DNA of 64,000 nt, taken from Sesamum alatum. Lineage: Eukaryota > Streptophyta > Magnoliopsida > Lamiales > Pedaliaceae. Below, in pieces: positions 26,192-36,585 of the stretch. Every line of letters starts with the position of its first letter. The stretch's first letter is position 1. The translations under genes and the position numbers were made by a program. Under the pieces are notes generated by a model. It ran no database searches. It was not told where the DNA came from and saw only the letters and a list, made by a program, of their open reading frames with translations. Where the stretch lies: assembly GCA_034509735.1 (NCBI GenBank), contig JACGWO010000006.1, positions 3,177,001-3,241,000 of the forward strand, read 5' to 3'.

Positions 26192-26454
26192 GGGTTTAAT
26201 ACAATTTACCTTTTTATAATATTGTAAATGAGCAAATTACCCTCTATAAAAAAGAAATAGCGATTTACCTCCCTTAGTATTTTAAAATGAAGCAATTTAC
26301 CTCCCTGTTTGAGGTAAGTTGCTTCATTTAAAAAAATACAGAGAGGTAAATTACTTTATTTAAAAAACACAGGAAAGTAAATTGCTATTTTATTTTTTAT
26401 AGGGGGTAAATTACTCATTTGTAATATCACAGTGGAGTAAATTGTAATTTTCCC
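26192..26454. mobile_element. Foldback TIR element inside an AT microsatellite
   Basis: The 263-bp sequence is almost entirely palindromic: the left half contains 'agcaatttacctccctgttt' and the right half its inverse. It is bounded by GGGTTTAATACAATTTACC and GTAAATTGTAATTTTCCC. Both flanks are (AT)n, so the target copies cannot be defined. Related to 51443-51835. Confidence 0.75.
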
Positions 26455-27171
26455 ATATATATATATATATATATACTGTGTTGTTAAATGATTATTTGAC
26501 ATCAGATTATGAAATATATGTGCGAAATTAATTTTAAATATATGCACGTGATGGGACATGTTAAGATTTTAATATTAAATGATTCTTCTTTATAACAGCT
26601 CAAACTTTTAAATGAAATGGTCATTTAATATTGATTTTGATGTTAAATTTATTCTTTTTTGTAACAACTCAAGATGAGCTCACTACAAAAAATGAAGTAT
26701 ATGTTTTCTATATTATGAACGACGTACTATGGCTTGAAAATCATGGGCAAATCGATGATATTATCTACCACGATCAAACAAAATTAATGCAAAAACTTAA
26801 ATTTTGACAACTCTTTTAATCGAGATTTGCAATGATTTTACCTGTCATATTGTAATTAATGTTTTGATCTCACTTGCATAAACAATGACTACTAATTTTT
26901 TCAATAACCATAATAATTAACAATAATTAGAAGTTGCATTTCTTCTTGTGGGTGGTCGTCTAACACTAATTCTCCTATATATATATGTATATATATTCAA
27001 CGTGGCTCAAAAAGAATTTTTTGAACTAGAATTTCGTAAAAGTTACTATATATATATATAATATTTATAAATTATAAATTTACCTCAACCAAAAAAAGTT
27101 ATATATATGCCAACAAATATGAGATGGATTTAGGCATTCAATTAATGTGTTAGTCAAGTTTCATGCTTAAC

Positions 27172-27205
<34 letters not shown>

Positions 27206-27212
27206 GATTGTT
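26455..27212. other. AT-rich intergenic DNA, possible degraded CACTA-like copy
   Basis: 'cactacaaaaaatgaagtat' near 26687 and 'gcatttcttcttgtggg' near 26937 could be degraded ends of another CACTA-type element, but the match is weak. The rest is low complexity. Confidence 0.3.
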
Positions 27213-27215
27213 TGA

Positions 27216-27647
27216 CACTATAAGAAAATAAAAGATTAGTGACAAAAAAATTAAGTGACAATTTTAATATTATCACTAATTATATATATTTAGTGACAAG
27301 AATGTTTATTTTATCACAATAATAATTTTTATGATTTTAATAATTATTATTATTTTGTAAAAACTATTATTAGCGACAAAAAAATATGCACAAAGTTGTC
27401 ACTAAATACAATTAGTGCTCATGTATAGTGACAACTTAGTGACAATAAATAATTGCTATCACTATATTGTGTTGTCACTATAGATGTGTCACTAATTGTA
27501 TTTAGTGACAATTTTATACACAATTTTTGTCACTAATAATTATATAGTGACAAGATGAAAAATATTGTCACTTAATACATATTTTTAGTGACGACTTTTA
27601 AATTATCATTTGATATTTTGTCACTAATATCATATTTTCTTGTAGTG
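27216..27647. mobile_element. Non-autonomous CACTA-type element, 432 bp
   Basis: The ends are CACTATAAGAAAATA and TATTTTCTTGTAGTG, and the flanks are TGA at 27213-27215 and 27648-27650, the 3-bp duplication expected for CACTA (En/Spm) elements. The interior repeats 'tagtgacaa' / 'ttgtcacta' many times in both orientations. Confidence 0.85.
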
Positions 27648-27650
27648 TGA

Positions 27651-28795
27651 GTTATTTTGTTTTACTAAAAAGGTCAATAATTGTGAAATATAATGTTATC
27701 AACTGGTCAATGGTCATAAGTCATAATGTTATTTTTTGAAAAAACATACCCAGAAATATCACCAATGTTTTGATTACTATTCTTACTTTATATATATGTA
27801 TTCTCGTGCTTTATAATTATCAGTAATGTGTCATCATTTTATTTGTTGAAAAGACATCTCTAATAATTCATAAATTGGCTTATTGCATGATTATTAGTCT
27901 TTTATTCCTATTTTCTTTATAATAATTAATGGTAGTTGTTTTTTATACAGTGAAAATAATAAAACTATGAGAAAGTAATGTATATATATACATATTACAT
28001 ACGCACTTAATGAAAATAAGTATATTTATTAAAATATGAAAAAAAATACTAAGATAATAATTCTTCGATCATATCAAGTAATTAAACGAAACGTTTTTAA
28101 CTTATGTCAAGTAAATATAGAACAGACAAATTTAAATATATATATATATATATATTAACTTTTTGGTCCAGTCGAGCAACTAATGGAATATCAAAATCCA
28201 AAAACTTTTCACTTCAAATTAACACCCCCTGAGGTACATTATATTAACACCTCCACCAGAAGAAATATGACTTACTACGGTTAATTAATTACCATGATTA
28301 AAACTAAAAAATTATGATGGATATTAATTAATTACGAGTACACAACGATAACGGCAATTAGCTGTTATTTTTGCAAGTGAGGTCAATATATTTGTTACTG
28401 CTCCATCCATCAATTTCTTTAACCTAGGTTGGAATTATTTAAAATTGGGCAATTGACACCCAATTTTAATTTGGGAAATGTCATATATAGTAATTCTCAA
28501 AGACAAGCTTCTAAATATAATAGTGATGATGGATCCAAGATTTGACTTTTGGAAGAGCAAACGTCGCCGCAGCTAATTCTCTCAACTTGCTTCTTCATTA
28601 TAATATTCTATCATGCAATTATTTTATTTTAATTTTTTAAGAAAAGATACATCTTGAGTGAGTAATTAGGATCATTATATTTAATTGAATTTTTAATTTA
28701 TGTTGCATTGAAGTTTGTTTCGATTCGATCTATTTGACCAAGGTCCCATATTTTTTTTTTTAATTTTTTTGCTAGTTTTAGAGTATGCTTAAAAA
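27651..28795. other. AT-rich intergenic DNA
   Basis: No gene or intact element was recognised. AT microsatellites occur near 27980 and 28137-28154. Confidence 0.5.
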
Positions 28796-28799
28796 CAAG

Positions 28800-29077
28800 C
28801 ACTACAATAAAACGGTTTAATAGCAACGAAAAAATTTAGCGTCAAAATAATTAACAAGTAAAATTCTCGTTGCTAATTTATATTATTTAATACAAAAAAA
28901 TTATTTGTTAGTAGAATTAGCAACAAAAATTTACTTGCTAATGAATTTAACAATGAATTGCTTAAAGCGTATATTAAATAGTGTAGATTAGCAACGAAAT
29001 TTTATTCGATAATTAGTTCGAAGCTGATTTTAGCATTAAATTTTTTTTCTTAACTATTTAGTCATTTTCTTGTAGTG
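28800..29077. mobile_element. Non-autonomous CACTA-type element, 278 bp
   Basis: It starts CACTACAATAAAA and ends TTTTCTTGTAGTG, with AAG at 28797-28799 and 29078-29080 as a 3-bp target duplication. The interior differs from 27216-27647: repeated 'tagcaacgaaa' phrases in place of 'tagtgacaa'. Confidence 0.8.
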
Positions 29078-29263
29078 AAGTTATTTGAAATTCTAAGGGG
29101 GACATTTTTTAATTAATAATTCGAAGAGGGGCTTGAAATGTGAAGATTATCGCGTCAAAAGATTTCAAATTCATTAATTGTAAATTATATTATTTAAACT
29201 ATCAAACTGGAAAAAAAAAACTATATTAATGACAGATTGGTAATTAGTGATAAGTATAACAAT

Positions 29264-29660
29264 TAGGGTAAATTACATATATCTTCCTTTAGGATTAATT
29301 ACGAATATCACCTCGTTATTTGAAAAATTACAAATATATGCTCAAATTAAAAATAATTATTTAGCCCCGGTAATGTGAAAATTACTATTTTACCTTTACT
29401 GAATTTTTTTTTTTTTAAAAAAAAAGCATTTGGAAAAATGTCAAAAGAATTTGAGGGTAAGGTGAATAATTCATAGGGCATATAAGTATATAAAAATATT
29501 TTAGAAAATAATATAGAATATATAAATTATATGTCATAATTTAAAGAAACATTTTGGTCAATTCATCACAAAATTGAATAAAAACTTAATGGAGGTTCAC
29601 AAAATGGGTTCGTTGTTAAACAGGCATTAGAATTAAGGGGGTGTTTGTAACTTTCTAAAT
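29264..29660. mobile_element. TIR element truncated at its right end
   Basis: The left end 'gggtaaattacatatatcttcc' followed by 'aggattaattacgaatatcac' matches the 15990-16423 family. The inverse right end is missing where the Helitron-like copy at 29663 begins. Confidence 0.5.
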
Positions 29661-29662
29661 AA

Positions 29663-29947
29663 CTAGGCGTCGTAGCACGCAGTTCCTGTGTGCATATAAT
29701 AAATATTTTTTTACGCTTTAAAATATATTATAAATAAGAGTAAAATATATAAATTAACACATCATGACATCAAAAAAAAAAGAAAGAAAAAATTAATTAA
29801 TCAATTAATATAAAATTTGAAAAATCGAATAAAGTAATTATTTTATCAATTTAGGGTTATTTCTGGCATTACAAAAATAAGGTGTGGCGGTGTCATTAAC
29901 CGTCATTTGTGAGTAAAAAAGAGATTTCTTTTATACAATAGTACAGA
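29663..29947 (-). mobile_element. Helitron-like element, 285 bp
   Basis: On the minus strand it starts TCTGTACTATTGTATAAAAG and ends CTACGACGCCTAG. It sits between an A and a T, the Helitron target, with the canonical 5' TC and 3' CTAG. The last 20 bases can form a short GCGT/ACGC hairpin. There is no coding capacity, so it would depend on a helicase encoded elsewhere. Confidence 0.75.
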
Positions 29948-30545
29948 TGAGAAGGTATTTATAACTAGAATTAATAGCAAACACCCCCCAAAAGTATGAG
30001 GCATTTTGCACTTTGTCCCCAACTAATTTTTTCTTTTTTTTACATTCGACCGCCCAACCTTTGATTTTGTAACACTTTGCCCTTTTTTTCTCTTTCAAGA
30101 GAATAAAATAAGAATATTTCAATTTCATGAACGCACACGCTTTTGGTGGACTTATGGCAAGGCAAAATTGTATTTCAGACTCTAATCTTAAAAAATAAAA
30201 ATAAAAAAAATAGGGGGGAAAAAAATAAAAACAAAAACCAAGGTCGTCATCCTCATCCCCCATAGGGGACCATCTTCACTATTGCACCACCTTCATCTTT
30301 CTTACAGCAGCCCACTCCACTCTCTGCCTTGCTTCTACTACCATTAAAGAGGCTTTAATTTTCGTAGCTCAAAATGGGTTCTTGAATTTGTAGCTATGGC
30401 AGATGGGTTCTTGAATTTGTAGCCGAAATTGACAAACGAGTTGGGAGAGAAAGGCAGGAGAAGAGCTGGGATTCTTGAATTTTTTGCGGTGAAGGTGGCG
30501 AAGGTAGGAAGATGAAGAAGAAGACCGTCATTGTTGGGACGCATT
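29948..30545. other. Unassigned intergenic DNA
   Basis: Two minus-strand open frames (29931-30263 and 30344-30544) show no recognisable domain and no clear coding signal, so I do not call a gene. 'gggttcttgaatttgtag' is repeated near 30375 and 30404. Confidence 0.4.
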
Positions 30546-30930
30546 AATGGGACTTGTGACTCGATCGGCGCCCGATTGCACGAGGTATTATTTGCTTTAG
30601 TTTCGTATGAACCTCACGATTTTGTTTTGACAAAGCATCTCACTAGAAGAGAAGGCCTTATAAGCCACTCAAGTTTCTAGTCTGCAGCTAATGTGAGACG
30701 CTTGACTAGATGAGGGGTTTGGGATGGGCACATAGCCTCGTTCCCACGGACAGCACCAAATGATGTGGCTTGTAACTCGATCAGTGTTCAATTGCATGAG
30801 GCTTTATCCGGTTTGGCTCCGTATGAACTTCATAATTCTGTCTCTGAAAAGAGGCATCGCTAGGGAAAGGATACCTTGAGATCTATAAATCGCTAAAACT
30901 CCTCGTCTGCAATCAATGTGGGAGTGAACA
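30546..30930 (+). repeat. Dispersed repeat, two tandem related units
   Basis: Two related units of about 220 bases ('gtgactcgatcggcgcccgattgcacgaggt' type, then 'gtaactcgatcagtgttcaattgcatgaggc' type) are followed by 'ttcgtatgaacctcacgatttt' phrases. The same family returns at 51960-52410. Composition suggests LTR or short-retroelement origin, but no terminal signals were found. Confidence 0.55.
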
Positions 30931-30965
30931 GTCACCTACATCATATAAAAAACTAAAAAATAATA

Positions 30966-31831
30966 GGCAAAATTATATTTTTAGTCATGTAACTTTAGGT
31001 CGTTAGCACTTTTAGTCCTATAACGTACTTCCTTTACATATTTAGTCATTTTTTGACAAATTTAGTTCAACACATATTAGTTTGGAAAAATTATTTTTTT
31101 AGTCCGCTAAGTATGCCCAATATTAATTTTAGTCCGGTAACTATGCTCATTTTTTTAAGCCCAGTAACTTACCAAATTAATAAGATTTAGTCCGAATTAG
31201 AGTTTTTACTCAATTTTTCGGTGATATTTTGAAAATTAGCCGGAGAATGCACACTTGGCAACTATTTAGTTAATTTCCGACAACTTATACACATGTACAA
31301 CCATATGTATTAGTTGTCATGTGTACAACCACATGTATTAGGTGGCATTCAAATTAAAATCCACCTCATTTCAATTGTCACGTAGACTTAAAAATTTTCA
31401 AAATATGTCCAGTTGGCATACCATATAATATTTCCGCCAATAAATAAAAAATCGACCACCAGAGGACTAAATCTCATCAATTTTGCAAGTTACTGGACTT
31501 AGAGAAAAATGGGCATAGTTACCGGACTAAAATTAATATTGGGCATACTTAGCGGACTACAAAAATAATTTTTCCTATTAGTTTTGATAATTTTTTGGCA
31601 AATTTAGTCCTATGTTGACAAATTTGGTCCTCATGACATATAATTACAGGACCAAAAATGAGATCTACTCGAGTGAGAATAGGACCAAAATTGTCAACAC
31701 TAGACGAAATTTGCCAAAAAAGAATAGGACCAAATTCATCAAAAAAAAGGATTAAATGTATAAATGGAGTAAGTTACAGGACCAAAAATGCTAATAACCT
31801 ATAGATACAGGACCAAAAATATAATTTTGCC
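30966..31831. mobile_element. Outer MULE-type element, interrupted by another
   Basis: The ends are GGCAAAATTATATTTTTAGTC and CCAAAAATATAATTTTGCC. The flanks AAAATAATA at 30957-30965 and 31832-31840 are identical 9-mers. Its middle is split by the element at 31084-31574; without it the outer element would be about 366 bp. Confidence 0.87.
31084..31574. mobile_element. Inner MULE-type element nested in the one around it
   Basis: It starts GGAAAAATTATTTTTTTAGTC and ends with the near-perfect inverse at CAAAAATAATTTTTCC, with about 110-bp TIRs. The flanks TATTAGTTT at 31075-31083 and 31575-31583 are identical 9-mers. The interior has no open frame. Confidence 0.88.
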
Positions 31832-31840
31832 AAAATAATA

Positions 31841-33275
31841 AGATAAATGAAAGATTAAAAGAGAAAGTTAAATAATTGCAATATTATTATCGGTTTAACA
31901 AAACGTCAAATCGGTATATAAGATATACATCACTTCATAATATTCTACCATATTTTTATTGTAATTTTTCAATCTTGTAACGAATAGCCATCAAGTCAAA
32001 TGAAAATCTTGCTAAAACATCAATTTCACATTTTCACTATATTATTTTCTAAGTATTTGACTGTGATGGGGTAATCTTTTGATTTTCACACAAAATTAGT
32101 CTCTTTCACACCATTCCTTTTCATAATTATTCAAATTTTCAAATGTTTCATATGTATTTAGCCAACTTTTGTAAAATCTTACATGCATGTATGACTTAAA
32201 CAACCTCAATCTTTAAACTTTTTTTCTGGATGATTTTGTCCACACTATATGTAAAACATACTGATGGAGGAAATCACTACGCTCAAAAAAGCAAGAGAAG
32301 GTACCTCCAAAGAAAAACAAAAATCAAGATTTACCAAGATTAGCATAATGTGTCAAATTACAATTGTAACCCCGGTAGTACTTTCCCCTTACCTCCCTTA
32401 AGTAGCCCATTTTCTCCCATTAGTATAAATACCCTTTCATTTGTTGTTAGAAGGGACTCTTTTCGACTTGTGAGAACTTTGGTGTAAACGTGTTGAATCG
32501 CGCTCATATTATATAAATTTAGTTGATCTCGTTTCTTGGCGACATCACATACATTAAGCATCGATGATCTAATGTGCAAATTTAGTTGCAAAAGTTCTTC
32601 TTTCATTTTCTTTTTTAGGACTCGAAATCATGACTTCGAATTTGTTTATGAGATTTCAGTCTTAATCACTAAATTAAGACATTCTTTTTTTTATAATGAG
32701 CGATGAATTATTAATCTGAAAGTACAACAATGTTAGAAAACGACTAATTGCTATTATAATATTTAGTGCATAGTATAACAACATCTATTATGTCCACGGT
32801 ATAATAACATATCCACATCTACCAACACCAATCAAAGAAATAATACAAACATCATATAAATTAAACAACTCCCTAAATTCGTAGTACTCGAACTCAAAAC
32901 CTCTTGGATGTGAGACCTCAACCTCACCACCTGGGCAAGAGATCATCGGTAAATTAAGACATCCGTAGTAACCTAACCTTTTAACTTGCTCCAACTTTGA
33001 CCTCCTATAGCTATATTATAGCTTGGCCAACCCCCTCCTCACATATATGCAAATGCTCAACTGTGGACTCACAAGTCCAGCTCTATTACAACAGTAATGA
33101 CCTAATAATTGTAGCTTCATAGCCCTAATTCATCCCCACAAGAAATTTTACAACCCTAAAATCTGAAAAAAGGAAAAGGTTCTTCAGGGATTTCTTTCCT
33201 GTGGTGATTTTAGGGTTTGAAAGAATTCTGTGGATTAATCTTTGTTTAACTGATTAATTGAGGTCTTAATTAATT
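31841..33275. other. Intergenic DNA with a possible SINE-like segment
   Basis: No gene is supported. On the minus strand, about 32950-32880, 'ccaggtggtgaggttgagg' and 'gttttgagttcgagtac' resemble polymerase III A- and B-boxes about 30 bases apart, which could mark a tRNA-derived SINE remnant. No poly(A) or target duplication was identified. Confidence 0.3.
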
Positions 33276-33280
33276 AAGTT

Positions 33281-34258
33281 TAGAATACATTACATTAACA
33301 GCCTTGATGTTAGGTTTAGTTATGTAAATATTTCGTATTTTTTATAAAATTACAAATACATCCCTTACTTAGTGGTGAAATAAACGCCTCTTAAAATATA
33401 TTACACTCATAACACTCCCTGTAATTTACAAATAACATATAGTATTTGTGTAGTTAAACTACACTTGGCCATGGGTTTTGGGTTCCGATTAATCGGGTGG
33501 GGGGTGGGGGGGGGGGGGTTCTCAAACTCGTCCCAGACTCCCAAATAGACAAGTTTGGATCCAATTAAACGGGTCTCAGGACGGGTTTGGGTTTAATTTT
33601 TGTGAACCTGCCCGAGTCCGAGGTAGGTCTCGGGTTTGTTTTGGATCAGCACGCTCGGGACCTAGACCCAATACAAATTATGATTAATAATTAATTTATT
33701 TTCTAAATTTTGGAATTTTAAATTTTGAGTTTTTTTGTTCACCCATTTCACTTATTTGAAAATTATTATTAGAAATTAAGTATGGAAAATATTTGTAATT
33801 GAATTGTTAATAATGTAATTTTTTTTATTTTTCATACACTATGTAGTAAATATTTATGGGTTAAGACAATTAGATTTAAAACAACAATCATGAAAAATCA
33901 CATGAAATAATCTATTAGCAAGTATTAATACTCCTAAATTTTGTATTGTTCATATGAATAACGTCACGTAATTTGATTTAAGAATATACTTATATTCAAT
34001 TTTAAATATGTATATATACAAACATTTAATCAAATTGAGGACGGGTCGGACAACAATCGAGGCGGGGCGGGTTGCGTGTTTTGAAGGGAGTGTGGATCGA
34101 GGTGGGACGGGTTTTTATCCAGGACAGATCCAGATCTAGGTTCTCTTAAAATGAAGCAAGATGGATCCCAAGTCCACCCCGACTTATCCCAGAATCATTC
34201 TATTACGAACTCTAATCAAGTATAAATTTAATTTCAAAGGGTGTCGATATAATTTACC
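33281..34258. mobile_element. TIR element copy split by a GC-richer insertion
   Basis: The left part (33281 to about 33440: 'cattaacagccttgatgttagg', 'cataacactccctg') and the right part (about 34225-34258: 'gggtgtcgatataatttacc') match the two halves of the 23358-23611 element. Between them lie about 780 bases of different sequence rich in CGGGT/ACGGGT, with a long G-run near 33500-33520. That composition is reminiscent of some plant hAT elements, but I could not place TIRs. Confidence 0.5.
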
Positions 34259-35160
34259 AAAAATTCATCCAAGAATGAGTGGTGGAAGAGGTTCATAATG
34301 CTAGGTTGAAAATGTGGTAATTATATAGATATTGATGTAGATGTAGGCATGGCCAAGGAGGCCCTGTCTTAGGGCTACCCCCCCCCCCCCCCCCTAACCC
34401 TAAGATATGAGTATGACCACTCAATCAACCGTGCGGCAAAAGCCTCAATTTTGCCAACCAAATTCTATCAAATATATTTAATGTTTAGATTAGATATAAA
34501 ATTATATAGCACGACTTTGGTGTGTCCAATATTTATTCTTAATTATAAACATTAATGATACTGCCAAGATTTAGGGTTAAATCAATTTTTAGGTTAATTA
34601 CACTTAGATATTAGCTATATATATATATATATGAAATTGTATTTTTGTCCAAAATATTTTTAAAATGCACTTTCACTTCCTCTGATAACTCTTCGTTTAG
34701 AATTGCACCCCTTTTGTTAGGGTTTAGATGAAGAATGCTGACGTGAGCAGAAAACTTATGTATATTTTCAATTTTCTCCTTTATTTAGCAGTCCGTGTAA
34801 CAAAGATGTCATAGTGATATTTTATACTCATAATGGAGTAATTACAATATATTCGAAATCAAATGAATGACATTATAATAAAATGTTATTTATGAATTAT
34901 AATCATTGGATAAATAAATAGTTGTTGATGAATAAAAAAATTAATATTTTTTTATGTCTTTTTACTTCCTATATATACAGTTGGACTTATTTCTAGAAAA
35001 TGCCTTTTTAAAATACTTCATCCCATATCGAATGATTGAAATATAAAAAAGAAATATTTTCGAAAAGGAAAGGAAAAAAAAAACCAAAAAAAACCAACCA
35101 CCACCACCACCACCTTGATAATCTTTGGTACAACAACAAATTAAAAAACAGAACATATTT
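34259..35160. other. AT-rich intergenic DNA with a C-run
   Basis: A run of about 18 C lies at 34378-34395. No gene is seen. Confidence 0.45.
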
Positions 35161-35165
35161 TATCA

Positions 35166-35494
35166 TCAATACTAATATTAAAAGAAAAGATATTTCTCAC
35201 CACAAACGGTTATTTAAAATCGCAACACCTATTTTCTTGTTATACCGATGATTCCCTAAATTAATTTTCTTTTCTTTCTTTCTTTTCCTTCTCAACCCCT
35301 ATTTTCTTGTTATACCGATATCCTCCTAAATTAATTTTCTTTTCTTTCTTTCTTTTCCTTCTCTTTCTTTCTTTTCCTTCTCTTCGAAATGTAACGTGTT
35401 AATTTGTATCTTTCTGTTAATTTATAATATACTTTAAACGATGCAAGATTATTTTATACGGACAGACGTAAAAACAACATACCACAACAGCTAT
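35166..35494 (+). mobile_element. Helitron-like copy with an internal duplication
   Basis: It starts TCAATACTAATATTAAAAG after an A, continues 'tctcaccacaaacggttattt', and ends 'accacaacagctat' before a T. A unit of about 70 bases ('cctattttcttgttataccgat' through 'tttctttctttcttttccttctc') is repeated in tandem at about 35227-35361. Confidence 0.6.
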
Positions 35495-35499
35495 TATCC

Positions 35500-36580
35500 T
35501 TAAATGAATTCTCTCACTAGTGTATCCCACATAACGAAGAAGATGCTAAATCCATTTTATTGTTGTCCTTCTAATTATTATTATAAAAACCCTCCTTTGA
35601 ATGCTTCTAATTTTTCACCTAAATATTATGTTTCTTTGAACATTCAAGAATAAATTTTCTAGAACTAAAAATTTTATGCATTTTCGAAACCCTTGCCAAC
35701 ACTCCCACAAACTAGTGGATCAGTTAACAAGCAGAAATTCACAAACCAAACTCCTCTCGAGGAGAAAATCTGCTGTATTACATCAACTTTAAGGCAAACT
35801 CAATGTCAGCATTTGGTGAGAGTCACCTGCAAGAAATTTTCCAACTGCTGGTATTTTGTTTATGGGTTGAAAAATAGGAAAGAGCAAATAGCAGCATTGC
35901 AACTCTTTAGACAATATTCAAGTTGAGCCACAAATAAATGGACAACCGGTCCCATCACCACAGTTCCATCGAAATGCCACATGACCTGATCAATACGATA
36001 AACTTATTTCAAGAGCGCGAAAAATCATAAGACATTGAAGAAAACGGGAGAAATCAATACCCCAATTCTCAGGTTAACATTAGGAAAAAAATGGTGGGAA
36101 ATACGAATAGCAAAGAACATAGCAGCAAGTCCTAGCTGCTTTCTTTTCTGTTTAGCTCTCTCTCTCTCTCTCACTCTGTCCCTCTTCCCCACCCTAAACA
36201 AAGAAAACCCATATACCAGTGTGAAAGATTTCCTATTGGGAAAAACAAAAAATGTTAAGACCCAGACTTTGCAAGCAAGCAATGTCTTCGAGCAGCTTAA
36301 CCAAAACCTTTTTCTATTCTCTTTACTAAAGATTTTTTCGACTCGTGAAAAACCTAGAACTCACAGAGGACAACAGTCATCAGAAGTCATCATCAGGATG
36401 TACCATCAGTAACTTATTCCTATTTCACTTCCATGAAACGGTAAAACTATTGATGCACCTTCATCTTCTTGCAACCACCTGCTTGGTTATCAGCACGCAA
36501 CATTGGCAAACAGAATAAGGAAAAATAAACTCGTCTCTTCCCCAATAAAATAAGGGTCTCAGCAGAACCCAGCACGTTGA
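35500..36580. other. Region beyond the vasculin-like gene
   Basis: This lies 3' of the minus-strand vasculin-like gene and may hold part of its 3' UTR. A CT run (about 36157-36174) is present. Short open frames at 35693-35926 and 36035-36412 have no recognisable features and are not called. Confidence 0.4.
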
Positions 36581-36585
36581 GCAAA

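Noticed and set aside
35693..36412. Two open frames 3' of the vasculin-like gene
   Set aside because: Short, without recognisable features and probably in UTR or intergenic DNA.
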